Source: an uncultured Anaeroplasmataceae bacterium (GTDB lineage: Bacteria > Bacillota_I > Bacilli_A > Acholeplasmatales > Anaeroplasmataceae). From it: a stretch of DNA of 64,000 nt. Location of the stretch: positions 10,028 to 74,027 of the forward strand of contig CAKQDS010000008.1 in NCBI GenBank assembly GCA_934229535.1. Direction: 5' to 3'. The notes below the pieces were generated by a model. The model worked only from the letters and a program-made list of their open reading frames with translations. It did no database searches and was not told where the DNA came from. The position numbers were made by a program, and so were the translations under genes. This document shows positions 15,800-25,090 of the stretch, in pieces (position 1 is the stretch's first letter; each line of letters opens with the position of its first letter).

Positions 15800-17977
15800 A
15801 TGTCAACAATTACAATTGATGACTTAATGAATAAGGTTGGAACGTATATTCATAAAGAAAAAGATTTAAATAAAATTAAAGAAGCCTATGAGCTTGCATT
15901 TAGAAAGCATAATGGACAATTTAGAAGAAGTGGTGAACCATATATAAGCCATCCTTTAAATGTTGCATATATTTTGGCTGAATTAACAGTTGGTCCAGAT
16001 ACAATTATGGCTGGGCTTCTTCATGATGTTTTAGAAGATACTGACACAACCTATGATGAAATAAAAAGTGAATTTGGTGAAGATGTTGCTAATTTGGTTG
16101 ATGGCGTAACAAAGGTTGCAAAATTAACTTTTTCCTCACTTGAACAAAAACAAGTAGAAAATCATCAAAAAATGCTTGTAGCTATTGCTAAGGATATCCG
16201 TGTAGTTGTTGTAAAACTCGCTGATAGATTACATAATATAAGAACAATTGATTTTCAAGCAGAAGAGAAGCGAAAAAGAATTTGCGAGGAAACATTAGAA
16301 ATTTATGCACCACTTGCTGATAAACTCGGAATGTTTAAGATAAAGGCTGAATTAGAAGACAGGTCTTTAAAATATGTTGCTCCTAAAATGTATGAGCAAA
16401 TCACTAAACAAATAGAAGAAGATAGCTCGGCTAGATTAGAAACAATTGACAAAATGATTGTTGAGATAAAAACATTTCTTAAGCCTTTTAATATTACTGA
16501 TATTACGATTAAGGGTAGAATCAAAAATTTATATAGTATTTATAAAAAGATGATAACCCAAAATAAAAGCTTTGATGAAATATATGATGTATTGGCAATA
16601 AGAATAATTGTCGATTCTGTTGCACAATGCTATCAGGTTTTGGGAGTTATTCATTCTCATTATGTTCCTGTTCCTAAAAGATTCAAGGATTATATTGCAG
16701 TTCCTAAATCAAATATGTATCAATCACTACATACAACTGTAATTGGTGGAGATGGACAAACCTTTGAGGTTCAAATTAGAACCAAGGAAATGGACCAAAT
16801 TGCTGAATATGGTGTAGCTGCGCATTGGGCTTATAAGGAAAATGTTGAATATTCTAAAGAAAAAGAGCAATATGAGATTGCTCAAAAATTAAAATGGTAT
16901 GGAGATTTATTGAAATTTTCCGAAGAAGATAATGAAAATAATAATCCATCTGAGTTTGTAGATACGGTTAAAGAGGATCTTTTGAATGCAAACGTTTATG
17001 TTTATACTCCAACTGGTGAGGTAATTGATCTTCAAAAGGGAGCTACTCCTCTTGACTATGCTTATAAAATTCATACTAATATTGGTAATAAAACTGTTGG
17101 AGCCAAGGTTAATAATCGAATTGTTCCCCTTGATTATGAATTACATACTGGTGATATTGTTAGCATTCTTACGTCAAATACAGCTACGCCTAACCTAGAT
17201 TGGCTAAGTATTGTTAAAACTAATCATGCAAAGCATAAAATTAGAAATTATCTTAATAAACAAAATAAAGATGTCTTAATTTCACAAGGAAAAGGTTCAC
17301 TTGATAATGAACTAAGTATAAATAAGATTATTTTTAATCTTAGTGATGAATTTGTAAGTAAAAGCTTTTCTAAAACAAATATTTCAACTGTTGAAGATTT
17401 ATATGCTGAAATAGGTAAAGGAAATATTTCACCAAAAACAGTTATTCAAAGAATAAATAGTCTTACAACTAGTACTTCTGAAGAAATGCTTCAAAAGCAA
17501 ATGGAAAAATCAAATAGAATATTGACTACTAATTCAGAGACTGGTGTCATAGTTGAAGGCTTGAAAAAACCTAAACTTAGACTTGGTAGCTGCTGCACAC
17601 CAATTCCAGGGGACCCAATTGTTGGCTTTGTTAGTAAAGAAAATGGTCTTGTTGTACATCATAAAAATTGTAAGAATTTACAATCACTTTCCACAAATAG
17701 AATTTTAAATTTATATTGGGCTATAAATATAACGAGAAGTTATCCTGTTAAATTGAAAATTTCTGCATCTCAAAGTATTACACTTATTACTGAGATAATG
17801 AATACTGTCAATTCTCAATCAATGTCAATTGCTTCAATTAGTGCAAATAATAAATCAAATTTAGAAACAGTTATAAAATTAAAGGTGCTTGTAAAGGACT
17901 TAGATGCTTTAGAACGCTTAGTTGCTAATTTGAAGAAGATTAATAGGGTTCATGATGTGGAGCGTGAGGGAATATGA
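15800..17977 (+). CDS. relA: RelA/SpoT bifunctional (p)ppGpp synthetase/hydrolase
   Basis: 725 residues. Order of domains: HD hydrolase (ISHPLNVAYIL, LLHDVLEDT), synthetase (GRIKNLYSIYKKM, FKDYIAVPKSNMYQSLHTTV), TGS (YVYTPTGEVIDLQKGATPLDYAY), a Cys-containing zinc-finger region (GSCCTPIPGDPIVGFV) and a C-terminal ACT region. The HD histidines and aspartates are intact, so both activities are expected. The gene overlaps dtd by four bases (ATGA). Confidence 0.96.
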   Translation: MSTITIDDLMNKVGTYIHKEKDLNKIKEAYELAFRKHNGQFRRSGEPYISHPLNVAYILAELTVGPDTIMAGLLHDVLEDTDTTYDEIKSEFGEDVANLVDGVTKVAKLTFSSLEQKQVENHQKMLVAIAKDIRVVVVKLADRLHNIRTIDFQAEEKRKRICEETLEIYAPLADKLGMFKIKAELEDRSLKYVAPKMYEQITKQIEEDSSARLETIDKMIVEIKTFLKPFNITDITIKGRIKNLYSIYKKMITQNKSFDEIYDVLAIRIIVDSVAQCYQVLGVIHSHYVPVPKRFKDYIAVPKSNMYQSLHTTVIGGDGQTFEVQIRTKEMDQIAEYGVAAHWAYKENVEYSKEKEQYEIAQKLKWYGDLLKFSEEDNENNNPSEFVDTVKEDLLNANVYVYTPTGEVIDLQKGATPLDYAYKIHTNIGNKTVGAKVNNRIVPLDYELHTGDIVSILTSNTATPNLDWLSIVKTNHAKHKIRNYLNKQNKDVLISQGKGSLDNELSINKIIFNLSDEFVSKSFSKTNISTVEDLYAEIGKGNISPKTVIQRINSLTTSTSEEMLQKQMEKSNRILTTNSETGVIVEGLKKPKLRLGSCCTPIPGDPIVGFVSKENGLVVHHKNCKNLQSLSTNRILNLYWAINITRSYPVKLKISASQSITLITEIMNTVNSQSMSIASISANNKSNLETVIKLKVLVKDLDALERLVANLKKINRVHDVEREGI

Positions 17978-18426
17978 AGGTAGTCGTTCAAAGATGTCTT
18001 AGGGCTAACTGTATTATTGATGGTAATGTACATAGTAGTATAGGACGAGGACTAATGCTATTAGTTGGCTTTACTAATAATGATAATTTAGAAATTATCA
18101 AAAAAATGTCTAAAAAAATTATTAATCTTAGAATTTTTGAAGATGAAAATAATAAAATGAATAAATCAATTATAGATATAGGCGGAGAAATATTATCTAT
18201 TTCGCAGTTTACATTATATGCTAATCCATATAATGGTAATCGTCCAAGCTTTACAGAAGCACTTAATTTTTCTGATGCAAATAATTTATATAAGCAATTT
18301 AATGAGGTTTTAAGAAGTGAAAATAATATAAAAGTAGAAGAAGGAATTTTTGGTGCTGATATGAAAATTGATTTCGTAAATGATGGTCCTGTAACTATTA
18401 TAATTGATAGCATGAATTTCAAATAA
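17974..18426 (+). CDS. dtd: D-aminoacyl-tRNA deacylase
   Basis: 150 residues. MKVVVQRCLRANCIIDG, the SQFTLYAN motif with the catalytic-pocket residues, and NDGPVTIIIDS with the Gly-Pro pair identify Dtd, which removes D-amino acids from mischarged tRNA. It begins in the stop codon of relA. Confidence 0.95.
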   Translation: MKVVVQRCLRANCIIDGNVHSSIGRGLMLLVGFTNNDNLEIIKKMSKKIINLRIFEDENNKMNKSIIDIGGEILSISQFTLYANPYNGNRPSFTEALNFSDANNLYKQFNEVLRSENNIKVEEGIFGADMKIDFVNDGPVTIIIDSMNFK

Positions 18427-18429
18427 AGT

Positions 18430-18467
18430 GATATTTTATTACTTATTGCAATAAAATATCTTTTTTT
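18430..18467 (+). terminator. Rho-independent terminator of apt-relA-dtd
   Basis: GATATTTTATT and AATAAAATATC form an 11-bp stem with a 9-base loop, then seven T. The remains of the next gene begin inside this element. Confidence 0.85.
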
Positions 18468-19099
18468 AATTTTGCTATTATAGTTTTATGTGTTTGTGGA
18501 TTTAAATTTACTACTAGTGCAAAAATAATAATGCCTACACCAGATTAAACATTTAGTCCATATTGTGAAGAACTTGGAAGAAACGGTAGTTATGTTTCAA
18601 ATTATGGTAAAGATGAACATAATTTGGAAGGATATTATTTATATTTAATGTCAAGACAAGTATTAATGCTTGATAAAGTACTTGGAAGTCAAGTTTCATG
18701 TACAAAAGGCGAAGTGTTTAATGTCTCTTATACAAAGACTACTTCATATGGCTATGAAGCAGCAAAAACTTTTGCAAAGAGTTATCAAGAAAGTAGGAAA
18801 TCAAGTATTTCTTTTAAGTTTGGTGCGAAATTTTTAAGGCTGGTTCAAACTATGAGCATAGCATTTCAAATGTTTTTTCTTCACAAATTACAACAACTTA
18901 TAAGGAATCTTGTAGTGTTGAAACATCAATTACTAAAAATTATACAGCGTGGGAAACCGGCGTTTATCAAACTTATTTACAAAGCTTGTATAATGTTTAT
19001 ATTATTCAAGAATACAAGACTATGTATGATGAAAATAATTTTCCATATAAGGTTCAAACTGGAAAAAATGATATATATTTGGCACCTTATTTTAATTGA
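18450..19099 (+). pseudogene. Decayed gene for a secreted protein
   Basis: One reading frame begins within the dtd terminator with a hydrophobic signal-like stretch (FAIIVLCVCGF...TTSA), hits an in-frame TAA at 18546, and then continues with plausible protein (SPYCEELGRNGSYVS and onward). Near 18835, at an AAATTTTT run, it shifts frame; the second frame continues (AGSNYEHSISNVFSSQITTT) to a TGA at 19097-19099. Loss of the start, one stop and one frameshift make this a pseudogene. The repeated Ser/Thr/Tyr-rich style suggests an exported protein; I do not recognise the family. The 280 bases after it hold no feature other than the next promoter. Confidence 0.7.
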
Positions 19100-19321
19100 C
19101 AGTTACATTTAATCATACAATGAAATTTGGTATAAGATTATTAAATATTACCCAAGTTAAACTAGTAGTATTGATTGTTTTTATTCTTTATTTTTATATG
19201 TCTATAATAAATTTAATATATGAATTGGTTGTTCATAGAAAAAATAGAATTTGTTAATTGTTTAATCAAATGATAAAAAAGCATTTTTTTTCTTAAATTT
19301 GGTGCAATAAAAATGATTTTG

Positions 19322-19330
19322 TGATATAAT
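19322..19330 (+). promoter_or_regulatory. Extended -10 promoter of the 19379 gene
   Basis: TGATATAAT at 19322-19330. The resulting leader is only about 40 bases and contains AAAGGAG, then a GTGC-GATTA-GCAC hairpin at 19353-19365, before the ATG. Confidence 0.55.
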
Positions 19331-19378
19331 TAAAAATAAATTGAAAGGAGAAGTGCGATTAGCACTAGTTTAAAAACG

Positions 19379-21199
19379 ATGAAACAAAATTCGACTTTTA
19401 TTTTTAAAAATAAATCATATAATGACTACAAAGAGCTAGCAACTGCCTTTGCTGATAATTGGAATGAAGCAATTGCTCAAATTAATAATGATTATGAGGT
19501 GTTTTTAAATTATTTTCTAAAGAATGATCCTTTTGTATATGGTCAAATGAAAATAGAAATTAAAAGATGTAAATATTTAGATAATGTTTTAACCTCTTTA
19601 ATACATTTTTTAGCTCCAGAGCTTGGAATTTGCATTAAAGGCAAATTTTTTAAGGATTTGAAGGATATGGCTATGTATATGGAACAACAATATTCTTTAA
19701 TTGTTCCAGGTATCAAGGCCTTTTTAGAGGATAAATGCATAAGTCATTTATATTTAAAGGACTTAATTAAACTAGAAAAGGATAATGATAGTTTTGTTCG
19801 TCAATTACCATTGCTTGAGGCAAATGCAAATAGTGATTTTGTATACTATTATTTCTTTATGCATTTTTGTAAAAACCCTATGTATAAATCACTTGATTTA
19901 TTTTTAGGACAATGCTTAAATGAAAAAGATCCTATAAAGATGTTTTATGGTATAACTAGAAGATCTGATTTTTTATATTCTTTAGCTATGGTTGTTGGAC
20001 TTGAAAGAACAATTGCTTATGAAAAAAACAAAGATTTTTTATATTCTTTATATGATTTAGTTCATAAGGATATCGATTTTGATTTTAAAAAAGTTTTTTA
20101 TTCAGGTTATCCATTCTTTAATTTAGCTAATTTTAAAAATTATTCATATAATAGTCCTAAAGCTAAAAAAATATCTGAGCAATATGTAAAATATTCACTT
20201 TCATATGCCAAAGGAAAAGATACTTCGATTGATTTTGCAAAAAAGGTTTTCAATTTATATTATAGCTTTGTTAAAGAATATCAAAATCAAAATATTGTTG
20301 AGATAAATTCTAGATTTAATATGAATCGTATTTGCTGTAATACAATATGCTGTGAAGCATATGATGCCCTTGCATTATCAGCACCGGTAAGTATTAAGGA
20401 AGTACTTCATAAGCCTATAGTTCCTAATACAAATGAAAATGTTAGTGATGAAATGTTTAGTGTTCCAGTACCTGATTTTGCTCATGCTGAGGAGGACCAA
20501 GGTGAAATAAAGGAATTAAAGAAGCCAATTCTTGTTGATGATTTTAATGATGAAGATAACGAACCAGCTAAAATATCTAATGAAGTAGATGAATCAGCCT
20601 CAAAACTTAATGAATTTAGACGTCATTATTTTTTAAAGGAATTAGTTGCTTTATTTAGTTTTATTTTCTTTATTTGGGGTGCATTTGAATTCATTTATCG
20701 TGCAATTATTAAAAAAGGAATAATTGTTGGAAAAACATTTGATTTTGGAATTGCTGGATGCTCACTTGTTTTAGCAGCAGTTTCTTTAGTGATATTTGTT
20801 AAAAACAAAAAATCAAAAGCTTTGTGTAAAAAATATTTTGATGTTAACGGAAATAAAAATTCGGCTTATGAGGCTTTAAATAAGCTGGAAAGACAAAAAA
20901 TTAGAAAGAACATTTATTATGGATTTAGAGTATGGTCTACTTTAATGATAATTTTGTCTTCATATATTTTAGTTTGCTTATTGTGGTTTTATGCTAATCC
21001 GTTATTAACTAATATGACTAATGATTTAGTAACTAAGCTTTTATCAAAATGGAATAATTATTTGTTACTAATTGCCCCTGTTATTTCTTTTTTAATGTGT
21101 ATATTGAAGAAGAAACAAAATCTATTATATGCTATTATTTGTTATTTAATTGAAATTGTAGTTATATTAGTAGTTTGTTATATTTTAAGCGTATTTTAA
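19379..21199 (+). CDS. Large unknown protein with soluble N-terminus and C-terminal membrane region
   Basis: 606 residues. Residues 1-330 are a soluble, helix-rich domain (KSYNDYKELATAFADNWNEAI at the start). An acidic linker follows (about 365-410), then about four to five membrane helices from residue 420 to the end, with a KKNKKSKALCKKYF cytoplasmic loop. I know no function. The ribosome site AAAGGAG is about 28 bases from the ATG, with a small hairpin and a six-codon GTG frame between them, so translation may be controlled or coupled. A clear terminator follows. Confidence 0.75.
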   Translation: MKQNSTFIFKNKSYNDYKELATAFADNWNEAIAQINNDYEVFLNYFLKNDPFVYGQMKIEIKRCKYLDNVLTSLIHFLAPELGICIKGKFFKDLKDMAMYMEQQYSLIVPGIKAFLEDKCISHLYLKDLIKLEKDNDSFVRQLPLLEANANSDFVYYYFFMHFCKNPMYKSLDLFLGQCLNEKDPIKMFYGITRRSDFLYSLAMVVGLERTIAYEKNKDFLYSLYDLVHKDIDFDFKKVFYSGYPFFNLANFKNYSYNSPKAKKISEQYVKYSLSYAKGKDTSIDFAKKVFNLYYSFVKEYQNQNIVEINSRFNMNRICCNTICCEAYDALALSAPVSIKEVLHKPIVPNTNENVSDEMFSVPVPDFAHAEEDQGEIKELKKPILVDDFNDEDNEPAKISNEVDESASKLNEFRRHYFLKELVALFSFIFFIWGAFEFIYRAIIKKGIIVGKTFDFGIAGCSLVLAAVSLVIFVKNKKSKALCKKYFDVNGNKNSAYEALNKLERQKIRKNIYYGFRVWSTLMIILSSYILVCLLWFYANPLLTNMTNDLVTKLLSKWNNYLLLIAPVISFLMCILKKKQNLLYAIICYLIEIVVILVVCYILSVF

Positions 21200-21209
21200 T
21201 AATTTAGAA

Positions 21210-21248
21210 AACAATATGATTTATCATATATTTATCATATTGTTTTTT
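21210..21248 (+). terminator. Rho-independent terminator of the 19379 gene
   Basis: AACAATATGAT and ATCATATTGTT form an 11-bp stem with a 13-base loop, followed by TTTT. Confidence 0.75.
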
Positions 21249-21267
21249 AACGTATGGAGGATGTAAA

Positions 21268-22572
21268 ATGAATATTTATATGGTAAGTCTTGGCTGTGCC
21301 AAAAATAGAGTTGATTCAGAAATGATTCTTGGTGTATGTAAAGAAAATAATATGAACGTTGTTGATGACCCAAGTGAAGCTGACTTGTTAATGGTTAATA
21401 CTTGTGGATTTATTGAAAGTGCTAAGGAGGAAGCAATTCAAACAATTTTAGAGCTTGCTAGTTATAAAAATAATAACAAGAAGCTTTTAGTTTTTGGATG
21501 CCTTGCCCAAAGATATAAAGAGGAGTTAATTAAAGCAATTCCTGAGGTTGATCGTTTTGTTTCAATTGCTGAATATGGAAATATTAGCCAAATTTTAAAT
21601 GATCTACTTAAGGGGGATTATAAAATACATGGTAGTATGTCAGCACTTAATAGATTGGTATCTACACCAAGTTATATGAGATATATAAAAATTAGTGAAG
21701 GATGTCGTAACCGTTGTGCCTTTTGCGCAATCCCTTTAATTCGTGGTACCTTAGTTTCAACACCAATCGAAGAGGTTGTTGAGGATGTAAAAAATGCGGT
21801 AAATGATGGTGTATATGAAATTAATTTGATTTCTCAGGATACAACAAGATATGGTGAGGACTTATATAAAAAATTAGCACTTGTTGATTTATTAAAGGAA
21901 ATTGTGAAAATTAATGGTGATTTTAAGGTGAGACTGTTATATCTTTACCCAGATATTGTAACTGATGAATTGATTGAGTTTATAAAAAATAATGATAAAA
22001 TTATGCCCTATTTTGATATTCCAATTCAACATACAGAAGATTTAGTTTTAAAGAAAATGTATCGTAGAGGCAATAGAGAATTTCTTTTAAATCTTTTCAA
22101 GAAGATAAAGAAGGAAATTCCTGAGGCAATTTTACGTACAACGCTTATGGTTGGCTTTCCTTATGAGACAAAGGAAGATGTTAAAAATATGATTTCATTT
22201 ATGAAGGAAGTTAAATTTGATAGACTTGGTGCTTTTACTTATTCACGTGAAGAGGGAACGGTAGGGTACACTTATCCTGATATTATTTCTCAAGATGAAA
22301 TGAATCATCGCTATTCTCAAATTATGAATGCTCAAAAGCGTATTTCTTTAGAAAACAATCAAAAAATGATTGGCAAGATGGTTGAATGCTTTATAGAAGA
22401 ATATGATGAGGAATCATATATGTATAAGGCAAGAAACTATGCTTATGCACCTGATGATATTGATGGAGCTATTTATGTTGCTGCTAAAGGTGAGCATAAT
22501 CCTGGTGATAAAATTAAAGTAATGATATTAGATGCAGATGAATATTCACTTACAGGAGAAGAAATTGAATAA
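21268..22572 (+). CDS. rimO: Ribosomal protein S12 methylthiotransferase RimO
   Basis: 434 residues. The UPF0004 N-terminal domain has SLGCAKNRVDSE and NTCGFIESAKEE with its cluster cysteines. The radical SAM domain has EGCRNRCAFCAIP (CxxxCxxC), and a TRAM domain closes the protein. The SLGCAKN start and NTCGFI are RimO-type rather than MiaB-type. RimO methylthiolates an Asp of ribosomal protein S12. The next gene starts inside its last codons. Confidence 0.94.
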   Translation: MNIYMVSLGCAKNRVDSEMILGVCKENNMNVVDDPSEADLLMVNTCGFIESAKEEAIQTILELASYKNNNKKLLVFGCLAQRYKEELIKAIPEVDRFVSIAEYGNISQILNDLLKGDYKIHGSMSALNRLVSTPSYMRYIKISEGCRNRCAFCAIPLIRGTLVSTPIEEVVEDVKNAVNDGVYEINLISQDTTRYGEDLYKKLALVDLLKEIVKINGDFKVRLLYLYPDIVTDELIEFIKNNDKIMPYFDIPIQHTEDLVLKKMYRRGNREFLLNLFKKIKKEIPEAILRTTLMVGFPYETKEDVKNMISFMKEVKFDRLGAFTYSREEGTVGYTYPDIISQDEMNHRYSQIMNAQKRISLENNQKMIGKMVECFIEEYDEESYMYKARNYAYAPDDIDGAIYVAAKGEHNPGDKIKVMILDADEYSLTGEEIE

Positions 22573-23311
22573 AGTATTTTTATTTGATGTTGATGGAACA
22601 CTTTCTTATAATGGAATAATTCCTCAAAGTGCACTTTTAGCTTTGGAAACCTTAAGAAAAAATGGTTATAAGGTTATGCTAGCAACAGGTAGATGCCTAG
22701 CACAATTAAATGATATTCTAGCAAATATAAAAATTGATGGAGCAATTATTTGTAATGGTAGCTATGCTTTTCTAGATGAAAAAATTATTTTTGATAGTCC
22801 AATATCAAAAGAAGTGTTAATTAAATTATTTCCTTATCTTCAAAAGAAAAATATTGGTAGTGCTTATTTAGGTATTGATTTTTTTAAGACAACATCTAAA
22901 ATAGAAAATTTACAATTATTGAGTTATGCATTTTCTATTAAACTACCTGAGTTTAATGATGAAATGTATAAGAAAAATAAGGTATATTCCTTAGGAATCT
23001 ATACAAAAAATGATATTTCTAGAATTGTTGAGAAATGTCAAGAGCTTAAATTTGTTAAAGTTGCTGCTGGCGTATATGATGTTTTTAATAAAGGAGTCAG
23101 TAAAGCAAGTGCAGTTAATATTTTAAAAAATAATTATGAGGTTTATGCTTTTGGAGACAATGATAATGATATAGAGATGCTTCAGGCTGCAAATTTTAGT
23201 TTTGCGATGAAAAATGGTAGTGAAAATGCTAAAAGAAGTGCAAAATATATTGCTGATAATGCTTTAAATGATGGTATATACAAAGCATTAAAAGAATTTA
23301 AATTAATATAA
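22565..23311 (+). CDS. Cof-type HAD-superfamily phosphatase
   Basis: 248 residues from a TTG start at 22565, chosen because AGGAG (22554-22558) lies six bases upstream and the HAD motif follows at once: NKVFLFDVDGTLS with the nucleophile Asp. Motif III/IV is AFGDNDNDIEML. The cap is of the IIB (Cof) type. Such enzymes dephosphorylate small sugar or flavin phosphates; the substrate is unknown. It overlaps rimO by eight bases. Confidence 0.88.
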   Translation: MNKVFLFDVDGTLSYNGIIPQSALLALETLRKNGYKVMLATGRCLAQLNDILANIKIDGAIICNGSYAFLDEKIIFDSPISKEVLIKLFPYLQKKNIGSAYLGIDFFKTTSKIENLQLLSYAFSIKLPEFNDEMYKKNKVYSLGIYTKNDISRIVEKCQELKFVKVAAGVYDVFNKGVSKASAVNILKNNYEVYAFGDNDNDIEMLQAANFSFAMKNGSENAKRSAKYIADNALNDGIYKALKEFKLI

Positions 23312-23324
23312 GGAGTAAAATAAA

Positions 23325-23852
23325 ATGGCAAAAATTAATGTTGTTCTTTTTGAACCAGAAATTCCTCAAAATACAGGAAATATAATGCGTAGTTGTGTTG
23401 GATTTAATTGTATGCTACATTTAATTAAACCTTTAGGATTTGTCTTAGATGATAAGCATTTAAAAAGAAGCTGTGTTGATTATATAGACTATGTCAAATA
23501 TGCTGTATATGAAAACTATGAGGATTTTGCTAAAAAAAATCCTGGGAAATATTTCTTTTTAACTAGATATGGGCATAAGAGTCCAAGTGAAATAAATTTT
23601 AAGCAATATGATGAAAATATTTATTTGATTTTTGGTAAGGAATCAACAGGAATTCCATATAACATTTTATATAATCATTTAGATGATTGCTATAGAATTC
23701 CAACAACTGATAAAATTAGAAGCTTGAATTTAAGTAATTGTGCAGCGATAATGATGTTTTTAGCTTCCTCACAAATTGATGAGGAATGCTTAATTCATCA
23801 TGAGCCTGATACCTTAAAGGGCGAAAATTTTATTGATGAATATTTCAAATAG
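23325..23852 (+). CDS. trmL: tRNA (cytidine(34)-2'-O)-methyltransferase TrmL
   Basis: 175 residues, SPOUT fold. NVVLFEPEIPQNTGNIMRSC at the start, IYLIFGKESTGIP in the middle, and IPTTDKIRSLNLSNCAAI near the end form the knotted SAM site of TrmL, which methylates the wobble base of certain leucine tRNAs. Length is normal. Confidence 0.94.
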   Translation: MAKINVVLFEPEIPQNTGNIMRSCVGFNCMLHLIKPLGFVLDDKHLKRSCVDYIDYVKYAVYENYEDFAKKNPGKYFFLTRYGHKSPSEINFKQYDENIYLIFGKESTGIPYNILYNHLDDCYRIPTTDKIRSLNLSNCAAIMMFLASSQIDEECLIHHEPDTLKGENFIDEYFK

Positions 23853-23901
23853 TTGAAATAAAATGCTAAATGTGGTAAAAATAATATAGAGGTGATTAAA
23901 T

Positions 23902-24201
23902 ATGTCTTTGATTCATTTAACAAATGAAAATTTTGATAATGAGATTAAAAATAACAACTTAATTATAGTTGATTTTTGGGCAACATGGTGCTCACCATGT
24001 CGTATGCTTGCTCCTATTTTAGAGGAAGTAGCAAGTGAAGGATACATGGTTGGTAAGGTTGATGTTGATGAATGTGAGGAACTTGCTAATAGATTTAATA
24101 TTAGAAACATTCCAACTCTACTTGTTTTCAAAAATGGTGAAATCATTAACAAGCACATTGGTTATTTAGATCATGAAGCTTTACTTGCTTTGGTGAAATA
24201 A
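23902..24201 (+). CDS. trxA: Thioredoxin
   Basis: 99 residues. Active site WCSPC in IIVDFWATWCSPCRM, the cis-proline segment NIPTLLVFKNGE, and a cytoplasmic location (no signal peptide). An AGAGGTGA site precedes the ATG. The reductase-like gene follows directly after the stop, so the two probably form a redox pair. Confidence 0.93.
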   Translation: MSLIHLTNENFDNEIKNNNLIIVDFWATWCSPCRMLAPILEEVASEGYMVGKVDVDECEELANRFNIRNIPTLLVFKNGEIINKHIGYLDHEALLALVK

Positions 24202-25044
24202 ATGTATGATGTAATAATTATTGGAAGTGGTCCATGTGGAATATCTACAGCGATTTATCTTAAAAGATATGGCTATAATCCTATAATAATTGCTAAAGAT
24301 AATGGTGCTTTAGAGCGTGCTTCATTAATAGAAAATTATTTTGGGATTAATTCCATTTCAGGTCATGACTTGGCATTGTCTGGAATTAATCAAGCAAAGA
24401 ACTTGCAGATTCCTATTATGAGAGAAGAAGTAATTGATGTTAGTATTGAAAATAATTTTGTTGTAAAAACATCTAATAATAGCTATGAAGCAAAGGCTTT
24501 AATGTTAGCAATGGGGAAATCACGAGCTAAAAATCCTCTTGCTCAAAAATTTGAAGGGTCTGGGGTTAGCTATTGTGCAACTTGCGATGGCTTCTTTTAT
24601 CGTAAAAAGAAAATTGCAATTGTTGGTAATGGAAAGTATATGCTAGAAGAATTAAGTGTCTTGAAAAATTTGACTAATGATATTTTAATTTTTACAGATG
24701 GTAAGCCATTAGATGTTGAAGTTCCATATAAAACAATTACTGATAAAATAATTGATTTTAAGGGTGATGATTCGGGCCTTAAGGAAATTGTTACAAAAAA
24801 CGGAACCTATGAAATTGATGGATGCTTTATGGCTATTGGTTCAATGCAAGGTTTTTCCCTAGCTTCTCATATTGGTATTGCAACAAATAATGAAAATATT
24901 TTAGTTAATTCTGATTATATGACGAATATTAAGGGGATTTTTGCTGGCGGTGATTTGATTGGTGGATTATTACAGGTATCAAAGGCAGTAAGTGATGGAG
25001 CAAATGCTGCTTTGGGAATTAAAAAATATTTAATGAGTAAGTAG
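24202..25044 (+). CDS. Thioredoxin reductase-like flavoprotein lacking the NADPH motif
   Basis: 280 residues, shorter than the usual 310. The FAD motif IIIGSGPCGISTAIYL and the redox CATCD are intact. The NADPH site is altered: GGGxSAxEEA reads GNGKYMLEEL and the HRR motif is replaced by TDGKP. The C-terminal FAD-binding GIFAGGDLIGG is kept. This pattern fits thioredoxin reductases that take electrons from ferredoxin or another donor instead of NADPH, or a degenerate enzyme. It starts at the base after the trxA stop, so thioredoxin is the likely substrate. Confidence 0.8.
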   Translation: MYDVIIIGSGPCGISTAIYLKRYGYNPIIIAKDNGALERASLIENYFGINSISGHDLALSGINQAKNLQIPIMREEVIDVSIENNFVVKTSNNSYEAKALMLAMGKSRAKNPLAQKFEGSGVSYCATCDGFFYRKKKIAIVGNGKYMLEELSVLKNLTNDILIFTDGKPLDVEVPYKTITDKIIDFKGDDSGLKEIVTKNGTYEIDGCFMAIGSMQGFSLASHIGIATNNENILVNSDYMTNIKGIFAGGDLIGGLLQVSKAVSDGANAALGIKKYLMSK

Positions 25045-25063
25045 TTTTTTACTTACTTTTTTT
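25037..25063 (+). terminator. Rho-independent terminator of trxA and its reductase
   Basis: GTAAGTA and TACTTAC form a 7-bp stem around GTTTTT, then seven T. The stem includes the stop codon of the reductase gene. Confidence 0.75.
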
Positions 25064-25070
25064 AACAAAA

Positions 25071-25090
25071 AAAGGAACTAAAGTTCCTTT
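25071..25090 (-). terminator. Terminator of the patA-like gene
   Basis: On the minus strand AAAGGAAC-TTTA-GTTCCTTT is followed by TTTTGTT. The stem overlaps the stop codon of the aminotransferase gene. Confidence 0.8.
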
